The notes beneath the pieces were generated by a model, which searched no databases, was not told the DNA's origin, and saw only the letters and a list, made by a program, of their open reading frames with translations. A stretch of 64,000 bases of DNA, taken from positions 725,001 through 789,000 of the forward strand of contig NZ_CP106679.1 in the NCBI RefSeq assembly GCF_025502585.1. Direction: 5' to 3'. The DNA comes from Reichenbachiella agarivorans. GTDB lineage: Bacteria; Bacteroidota; Bacteroidia; Cytophagales; Cyclobacteriaceae. The position numbers and the translations under genes were made by a program. Below are positions 59,277-64,000 of the stretch, piece after piece (the stretch's first letter is position 1; each line of letters opens with the position of its first letter).

Positions 59277-60146
59277 ATGATTTTTAGCGAAGAAAGATAT
59301 TTTCAAGCCAATGAAATACAAAACTATAATTCTTTCGTCTGGCAGTCCAATGACACTGATGCCAGCATAAAAATCCCCTTTGCCATCATGGGACAAGAAG
59401 CCATATCAATACCCAAAGCACCCTATGGCGGTTTTGTGATGCAGCATTTACCTAATCAAACTGACACCAAAAGTTTTTTATCCTCTCTGTCTCAATACCT
59501 GACTGAAAAAAATGTAGTGAGCCTCCAAATCAAGCAAAACCCTGATTTCTTTCACACACCCAGTCAAAACAAACTAATCAACAGTCTATTCACCCAAGGG
59601 TTCAGAAAGAACACAGAAATCAACCACCACATTGACCTGTCCAACATCCAGGAAGAAGATATTCACCCCATGCAAAGACGCAGGATCAAAAAATGTCAGA
59701 ATGCAGGGTTTACATACCAAAAAGAATCCCATACTGCATCTGCCGAGATCTACGACTTTTTGAGCCAATGCAGATTACAGCAAGGATTGAGCGTCAATGT
59801 TTCCAAGAGCCATTTCGTTCGACTCCTGAGTCAGCTCGCTGATGTGTACAATATGTACACAGTCAGAGATTCCACACATCGGCTACTGGCTTGCACTGTC
59901 ACCATAACCGTGACACCAGAGGTTACATACAACTACCTACCCGCCTTTGACCGATATTTTGCTACCTACAGTCCCTTAGCCTTCCTGACTGATCTACTCA
60001 TTCGAGATCTTAAAAAAGCTAATGCTCGTTTTTTTGACTTAGGGATCTCATCCATTGATGGGACTCCACAGGACTCCTTGATCCAATTCAAAGAAAGAAT
60101 GGGTGGAATCCGCAGTGAACGAGACACTTACATAATACATGTATAA
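59277..60146 (+). CDS. GNAT/FemAB-like acyltransferase
   Basis: 289 residues from ATG 59277, with no leader or membrane segment. The middle to C-terminal part resembles the GNAT/FemAB fold: HIDLSNIQEEDIHPMQRRRIKKCQNAGFTYQKE, YDFLSQCRLQQGL, HRLLACTVTITVTPEVTYNYLPAFDRYFATYSPLAFLTDLLIRDLKKANARFFDLGISSIDG. Such proteins attach amino acids to peptidoglycan or acylate surface glycans. A longer frame from 59160 overlaps the divergent TPR gene start and was rejected. Family level only; substrate unknown. Confidence 0.75.
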   Translation: MIFSEERYFQANEIQNYNSFVWQSNDTDASIKIPFAIMGQEAISIPKAPYGGFVMQHLPNQTDTKSFLSSLSQYLTEKNVVSLQIKQNPDFFHTPSQNKLINSLFTQGFRKNTEINHHIDLSNIQEEDIHPMQRRRIKKCQNAGFTYQKESHTASAEIYDFLSQCRLQQGLSVNVSKSHFVRLLSQLADVYNMYTVRDSTHRLLACTVTITVTPEVTYNYLPAFDRYFATYSPLAFLTDLLIRDLKKANARFFDLGISSIDGTPQDSLIQFKERMGGIRSERDTYIIHV

Positions 60147-60229
60147 ACCTGCTTTTAAGCATGTAGATCAATTCGCCATGGTCTTGTGACTTTTTTTCTC
60201 TATTTTGCAGGGCTAACAACCATTAGTCT

Positions 60230-60565
60230 GTGAATTTGAAAAAGATAGCTTCCATATTCTGCCTGATACTTGTCACTGGATTGGCACATGCCGATCCTAC
60301 CACTGACAAAGGTGAAAAGACCAAATCGGAGAAAGAAAAGTACAATTCCAATCCAGAAAAATCTCATGATGAGGCAACCCTAAAAGCCAACAATTCAGCA
60401 GCACAAAAGGAAGCTTCTCCTCAATCTGAGACTAAAGCCTCTACCAACGACCCAGATTCGAGCTATTATTCAGTCAACAAGTTCAATTACTTACTTTATT
60501 TCGTCTACAAGATGAAATACCTCAATGACGAAGATCCAGAGTTAAAATTGGGCATGGCGCCTTGA
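60230..60565 (+). CDS. Small secreted charged protein, unknown
   Basis: A 111-residue product starting at GTG 60230, with signal peptide (LKKIASIFCLILVTGLAHA) and a low-complexity, lysine- and glutamate-rich linker (DKGEKTKSEKEKYNSNPEKSHDEATLKANNSAAQKE). The last 35 residues (DSSYYSVNKFNYLLYFVYKMKYLNDEDPELKLGMAP) look like an amphipathic or interaction motif. It converges tail-to-tail with porT (stops 60565 and 60566). No family recognised. Confidence 0.6.
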   Translation: MNLKKIASIFCLILVTGLAHADPTTDKGEKTKSEKEKYNSNPEKSHDEATLKANNSAAQKEASPQSETKASTNDPDSSYYSVNKFNYLLYFVYKMKYLNDEDPELKLGMAP

Positions 60566-61351
60566 TTATCTTTTTCTCTGCTTTTTACCCTTTTTGCTAA
60601 ACGTAGATGGCCCCCCTTCGAAGGTGATGAAGAAGGATAGGGAATGAATGGTGAGATTCCGCAATGGCGCACTATAACTATTCTCTTGATCATCAAGTAC
60701 ATTGAGCAGTCCATAAGAATACCTCAACTCAGGAGAAAACTTAAAAAGTGGTTGATACAAATCCATCCCCACCCCAATGTCGAGAGACAAATTGAAGCCC
60801 TTGGTAAGCAATTTTTCACTCTTATTTTCCTTGTCCTGAGAGCTAACCGCTTTGAATGCGGGGTTCAGTCCAGCTAAAAAATACATTCTGCGATTCATTC
60901 GTCTGATGGATTTATACTTGAGTAGCAGAGGCAATTCCACATACGTCGGATCTTGTAGATCTTCTTTGATTTCTCCGTTAGAATACCTGTAATTGAGCTG
61001 TAGCTGATTGAAGCTAAAGGTAGGACTCAACCGAACATCTAGCAGGTCATTGATATGGTAATCAACTATAAACCCTACCTTGAAACCTATGTTGTTTGGC
61101 GGCACCACTGAGTGCAGAGTATCATAGTTGGGCGTCACAAAATCATCATCATATTCCAAACGATAGTGTGCCGTATGCATACCAATCATGAATCCATAAT
61201 GAAGTCTTTGTTCATCAAAATGAGGCAAATTAAGCGTGCCATCGACTTGTGCGTGACCTTCATGGTACCCCATGAGTAGCAGCAACAAGATTGCCAATGT
61301 TACTTTACTGCAGTATATATAGAGCTGATGCCGAATGTAAGTGGTATGCAT
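60566..61351 (-). CDS. porT: PorT-like outer-membrane protein of the type IX secretion system
   Basis: A 261-residue beta-barrel protein with signal peptide (VTLAILLLLLMGYHEGHAQ). The mature chain alternates aromatic strands (LHYGFMIGMHTAHYRLEY, NIGFKVGFIVDYHINDLLDVRLSPTFSF, YVELPLLLKYKS) of the PorT family. PorT is required for gliding and type IX secretion. The adjacency to ubiE matches the order I recall for flavobacteria. The start at ATG 61351 overlaps ubiE by 52 bp; no other ATG fits the leader. The call rests on strand pattern plus context. Confidence 0.82.
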   Translation of the reverse strand: MHTTYIRHQLYIYCSKVTLAILLLLLMGYHEGHAQVDGTLNLPHFDEQRLHYGFMIGMHTAHYRLEYDDDFVTPNYDTLHSVVPPNNIGFKVGFIVDYHINDLLDVRLSPTFSFNQLQLNYRYSNGEIKEDLQDPTYVELPLLLKYKSIRRMNRRMYFLAGLNPAFKAVSSQDKENKSEKLLTKGFNLSLDIGVGMDLYQPLFKFSPELRYSYGLLNVLDDQENSYSAPLRNLTIHSLSFFITFEGGPSTFSKKGKKQRKR

Positions 61352-62022
61352 TTAGTTTCTTTAAAGCCCAATTTATCAAGTATTGCCAAGAAATCATCTC
61401 CAAACGGAAATTCTTGAACAGACTCAGGTAGGTAAGTGTAGGCAGAACTATCCTTGGAGACCATTTTCCCAATCAAGGGCAAAATAGCATTCGAGTAAAA
61501 ACTATACAACTGCTTCATCGGGAAAGCCGTAGGGTTGGAAAACTCCAATATGACCACTTTGCCTCCATCTTTGAGCACTCGTCTCATGTCTTCAAGTCCC
61601 TTTTCAAGATTCTGAAAGTTCCTCACTCCAAAGGCAACGACTACCGCATCAAATTTATTGTCATCAAAAAGCAACTGCTCTGAATCACCCATTGTCATTT
61701 CTATCTTATGGTCGTATCCGAGACGTTTCATCTTGGCACGTCCCATTTCGAGCATTCCTTCGGAGATGTCGACCCCTATTACCTTATCAGGATTGAGTTT
61801 AAGAGACTCAATCGCCAAGTCTCCAGTGCCAGTGGCTACATCCAGTATCAGTTTGGGTTTATCTGCCTTCAGCAGGCTGATTGCCTTTTTTCTCCAAAGA
61901 ATATCGATTCCCATGCTCAGAAAATGATTCAAGAAATCATAGCGCTTGCTTATGCTATTGAACATTTCTGCCACTTGCTCCTTTTTACTCCCCTCTTTGT
62001 CTTTGTAAGGTAATACTGTCAA
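61300..62022 (-). CDS. ubiE: Demethylmenaquinone methyltransferase UbiE/MenG
   Basis: A 240-residue SAM methyltransferase. YDFLNHFLSMGIDILWRKKAI is the UbiE signature I; ILDVATGTGDLAIESLKLNPDKVIGVDISEGMLEMG holds the SAM motif; signature II is FDAVVVAFGVRNFQNLEKGLEDMRRVLKDGGKVVILEFS. It makes menaquinone from demethylmenaquinone in the respiratory chain of Bacteroidota. Its 3' end overlaps porT by 52 bp. Confidence 0.95.
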   Translation of the reverse strand: MTVLPYKDKEGSKKEQVAEMFNSISKRYDFLNHFLSMGIDILWRKKAISLLKADKPKLILDVATGTGDLAIESLKLNPDKVIGVDISEGMLEMGRAKMKRLGYDHKIEMTMGDSEQLLFDDNKFDAVVVAFGVRNFQNLEKGLEDMRRVLKDGGKVVILEFSNPTAFPMKQLYSFYSNAILPLIGKMVSKDSSAYTYLPESVQEFPFGDDFLAILDKLGFKETKCIPLTFGISSIYTAVK

Positions 62023-62139
62023 CTTCGTATGTGTTTTATGGACTGCAATATTAAGCAGTTAGCCATTTAATACTTCTGAAAAAAAAGGAAATATACTGAC
62101 ATTCCCCACGAGCTGTAGTCATTTGTCCTATGAAGACCC

Positions 62140-62147
62140 TAATTTTG
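62140..62147 (+). promoter_or_regulatory. -7 box 4 bp before the engB ATG (TAATTTTG)
   Basis: A perfect TAnnTTTG. As with rlmN, the start of transcription would fall next to the ATG (62152). Confidence 0.6.
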
Positions 62148-62151
62148 TATT

Positions 62152-62751
62152 ATGAAAATCAAATCAGCAGAGTTTGTCATCAGTAATACTGACCACACCA
62201 AATGCCCCGTCACTACCCAACCTGAGTATGCCTTCATCGGCAGGTCCAATGTGGGCAAATCATCACTGATCAATATGCTCACTGACAAGACCAAACTGGC
62301 TAAAACCTCTGGAAAACCCGGAAAAACCCAACTCATCAACCATTTTCATATCAACGAAGAATGGTATTTGGTGGATTTGCCAGGCTATGGCTGGGCACAG
62401 GTCAGCAAAACGCTCAAAGAAAGCTGGCAACAAATGATCCGACAATACCTGTTGAGAAGAGAAAATCTAATGAATATTTTCGTCCTAATCGATTCAAGAA
62501 TCCCTCCCCAAAAAATCGATTTAGAATTCATCCAATGGGTGGGAGAAAATGGGTTACCAGTATCGATTATTTTTACGAAAGCTGACAAAACAGGCAATAG
62601 AAAAATTTTGTCCAACATCGCAACTTTCAAAAACACACTAAGTCAGACTTGGGAACAATTGCCTCCTTCCTTTGTATCGTCTTCAGCTCAAAAAATCGGT
62701 CAACAAGAGATATTGGACTACATCGATCAAATCAACCGTTCAATAGTTTAG
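62152..62751 (+). CDS. engB: Ribosome biogenesis GTPase EngB/YsxC
   Basis: A 199-residue single-domain GTPase needed for 50S assembly. G1 is GRSNVGKSS (30-38), G3 DLPGYGWAQ and G4 TKADK near 143; [16 protein letters not shown] and [10 protein letters not shown] define EngB. The switch I threonine is in KPGKTQ. Length is normal. A -7 box precedes the ATG by 4 bp, suggesting leaderless transcription. High confidence. Confidence 0.95.
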   Translation: MKIKSAEFVISNTDHTKCPVTTQPEYAFIGRSNVGKSSLINMLTDKTKLAKTSGKPGKTQLINHFHINEEWYLVDLPGYGWAQVSKTLKESWQQMIRQYLLRRENLMNIFVLIDSRIPPQKIDLEFIQWVGENGLPVSIIFTKADKTGNRKILSNIATFKNTLSQTWEQLPPSFVSSSAQKIGQQEILDYIDQINRSIV

Positions 62752-62838
62752 GTCATCGATATTTTATTTTTACCCAAATTTCAGCATCATCCGTTTTGGA
62801 TTTCCTGCAACTTCGTGGTAGAACCTAAAACATTATAT

Positions 62839-62846
62839 TAGTTTTG
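62839..62846 (+). promoter_or_regulatory. -7 box upstream of the DUF5606 gene (TAGTTTTG)
   Basis: A perfect TAnnTTTG 21 bp before the ATG. Confidence 0.5.
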
Positions 62847-62867
62847 TCGCCCATAAACGATTAGCAC

Positions 62868-63299
62868 ATGGATTTTAAAGAGATAGCAACAGTATCAGGC
62901 AAAGGGGGATTATTCACCGTAGTTGCACCTACACGTGGGGGTGTGATTTTGGAGACAATGGATGACCAAAAGAAAAAATTGGTTGTCAACATGAATTCTA
63001 AAGTATCGATCCTCGGAGAAATATCTATCTATACGACTGATGCAGAAGGTTCTTGCCCGCTGGATGTAGTGATGAGAAAAATCCACGCCGAGTTCGATGG
63101 GGATACAGGCTTGACCAGCAGCTCAGACACTGAGGAACTCAAATCATTCCTCAAGCATGTATTGCCAGAGTACGACGAAGAGAGAGTGTATGTCTCAGAT
63201 ATAAAAAAATTGGTGACTTGGTATAACCTGTTGAGTGCTACGCACCCACAAGTGTTCGAAGAAAGCACCGAAGAAAAAGAAGCTGAATCCAAAGATTAA
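62868..63299 (+). CDS. DUF5606 family protein
   Basis: A 143-residue soluble protein. The beginning (MDFKEIATVSGKGGLFTVVAPTRGGVILETMDD) is the pattern I associate with DUF5606, a Bacteroidota-conserved family of unknown role. A second small domain carries LPEYDEERVYVSDIKKLVTWYNLL and an acidic tail (EESTEEKEAESKD). The gene is directly followed, at the next base, by a further small gene, so the two are cotranscribed and probably translated together. Function not known. Confidence 0.8.
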   Translation: MDFKEIATVSGKGGLFTVVAPTRGGVILETMDDQKKKLVVNMNSKVSILGEISIYTTDAEGSCPLDVVMRKIHAEFDGDTGLTSSSDTEELKSFLKHVLPEYDEERVYVSDIKKLVTWYNLLSATHPQVFEESTEEKEAESKD

Positions 63300-63614
63300 T
63301 TGGAAAATCAGGTTCAGAAATGTGTCCCTCTCCTGCTGGCTCATTTTCAACTCCCCGAAAATGAACTCGTCCTGCGAGAACACACATCAGAGGAACTAGA
63401 ACAAAAGCTGTCTAAAATTATAGAATATCTGCTCAATCACGACCTTGATCGACTGATGAGCACCTGCTACAAAATTGATTTGAGTGAGCAGATATTCAAA
63501 GAAATCATCACTACGGCAGCTCCCGAGGAGATTAACCTTTCACTAGCCAGAGAAATCATCAAACGCGAATCTCAAAAGGTAATCACACGAGAGAAATACC
63601 GCGATCTGCTATAA
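63300..63614 (+). CDS. Small conserved hypothetical protein
   Basis: A 104-residue helical protein beginning at TTG 63300, immediately after the DUF5606 stop. It has the pattern [49 protein letters not shown], which I have the impression is widely conserved in Bacteroidota, but I do not know a family name. No leader or membrane helix. The convergent fbp stop overlaps its last 6 bp. It may work with DUF5606. Confidence 0.72.
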   Translation: MENQVQKCVPLLLAHFQLPENELVLREHTSEELEQKLSKIIEYLLNHDLDRLMSTCYKIDLSEQIFKEIITTAAPEEINLSLAREIIKRESQKVITREKYRDLL

Positions 63615-64000
63615 AAAACTCTGAGCCTTTTGCACCATCGTAGGTGATCCTATGAAAAGTTGAGTCCGTTGGTGCAATTCAAGAGGATCTATCTCCATGA
63701 TGCGTCTCTCTCCATCTGTAGCCATACCGCCAGATTGCTCAGCGATGAAAGCCAATGCATTGCACTCGTACACCAACCTCAACTTGCCATTCAATGCCTG
63801 ATCTGTCCTAGGATAAATGTATATACCTCCCTTGAACATATTGCGATGAAAATCCGACACCAACGAACCTATGTACCTAGCAGAATACCTTTGTTCTTTG
63901 CAATACTCTATGTACTTTCTCACTCCTGGTTCAAAACTGTAATATGAACCTTCATTGATTGAATAAATGTTTCCATCCTGAGGAGATTTGATATCACTAT
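63609..64000 (-). CDS. fbp: Fructose-1,6-bisphosphatase class 1, C-terminal part (5' end outside the window)
   Basis: The minus-strand frame is open from the right edge ([33 protein letters not shown]) and reaches the stop at 63609. The fragment shows [53 protein letters not shown], the sugar-phosphate-binding and dimer segments of class I FBPase. This enzyme removes the 1-phosphate in gluconeogenesis. The active-site metal residues are in the missing N-terminal half. High confidence for the family. Confidence 0.93.
   Translation of the reverse strand, partial: SDIKSPQDGNIYSINEGSYYSFEPGVRKYIEYCKEQRYSARYIGSLVSDFHRNMFKGGIYIYPRTDQALNGKLRLVYECNALAFIAEQSGGMATDGERRIMEIDPLELHQRTQLFIGSPTMVQKAQSFL

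Overview
The window looks like a chromosomal segment of a marine-type Bacteroidota, most likely order Cytophagales. Support comes from a PorT-like type IX secretion protein beside ubiE, two T9SS C-terminal sorting domains, Bacteroidota-restricted families (DUF3078, DUF5606, DUF5686-like), bacillithiol synthesis (BshC), repeated TAnnTTTG -7 promoter boxes and weak ribosome binding sites. I cannot name the genus. No rRNA, tRNA or CRISPR array was seen.

Layout. 1-16.7 kb: housekeeping and cell-envelope genes (fadD end, DUF3078 protein, lipid kinase, VTT membrane protein, typA, two lipoproteins or binding proteins, D-lactate dehydrogenase, recQ, bshC, a PAS-LuxR regulator, two orphan lipoproteins, rimO). 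16.9-29 kb: a TPR protein, a three-gene minus-strand sugar operon (aminotransferase, epimerase, glycosyltransferase), a secreted vanadium haloperoxidase-like enzyme, a small membrane protein translationally coupled to a PAS histidine kinase, and a DUF5686-type outer-membrane protein. 29-46.4 kb: a surface or exopolysaccharide locus with two sulfotransferases, a polytopic membrane protein (polymerase candidate), an MBOAT acyltransferase with an SGNH-like partner, a Wzx-type flippase, a CDP-6-deoxysugar set (rfbF, methyltransferase, rfbG, epimerase/reductase, RmlC-like epimerase) and four further glycosyltransferases. It probably makes a sulfated, acylated glycan with a CDP-derived unusual sugar. 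The locus is interrupted at 40.6-42.3 kb by an island of tandem 21-bp repeats, a helical protein of unknown function and nested covarying hairpins. 46.4-64 kb: a PKD-repeat T9SS surface protein, an Lrp regulator with a phosphoribosyltransferase, an M16 protease, an intact IS3-family element, rlmN, a YigZ protein, a second TPR paralog, a GNAT/FemAB-like protein, porT-ubiE, engB, DUF5606 and the end of fbp.

The most unusual content is non-coding. (1) The 21-bp repeat array with an inverted unit, about 40 bp upstream of the unknown gene at 41289. (2) Four stem-loop units at 42035-42244 in nested inverted order, with compensatory stem changes. (3) A dispersed 75-bp double-hairpin element in at least two full, one diverged and two partial copies. 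(4) 7- or 8-bp periodic sequence that begins at the stop codons of many genes. (5) Two long perfect palindromes (21429-21461 and 56067-56110).

Start sites were revised where a signal peptide, operon overlap or terminator argued against the longest frame. Function calls rest on motif recognition by eye, not on database searches.
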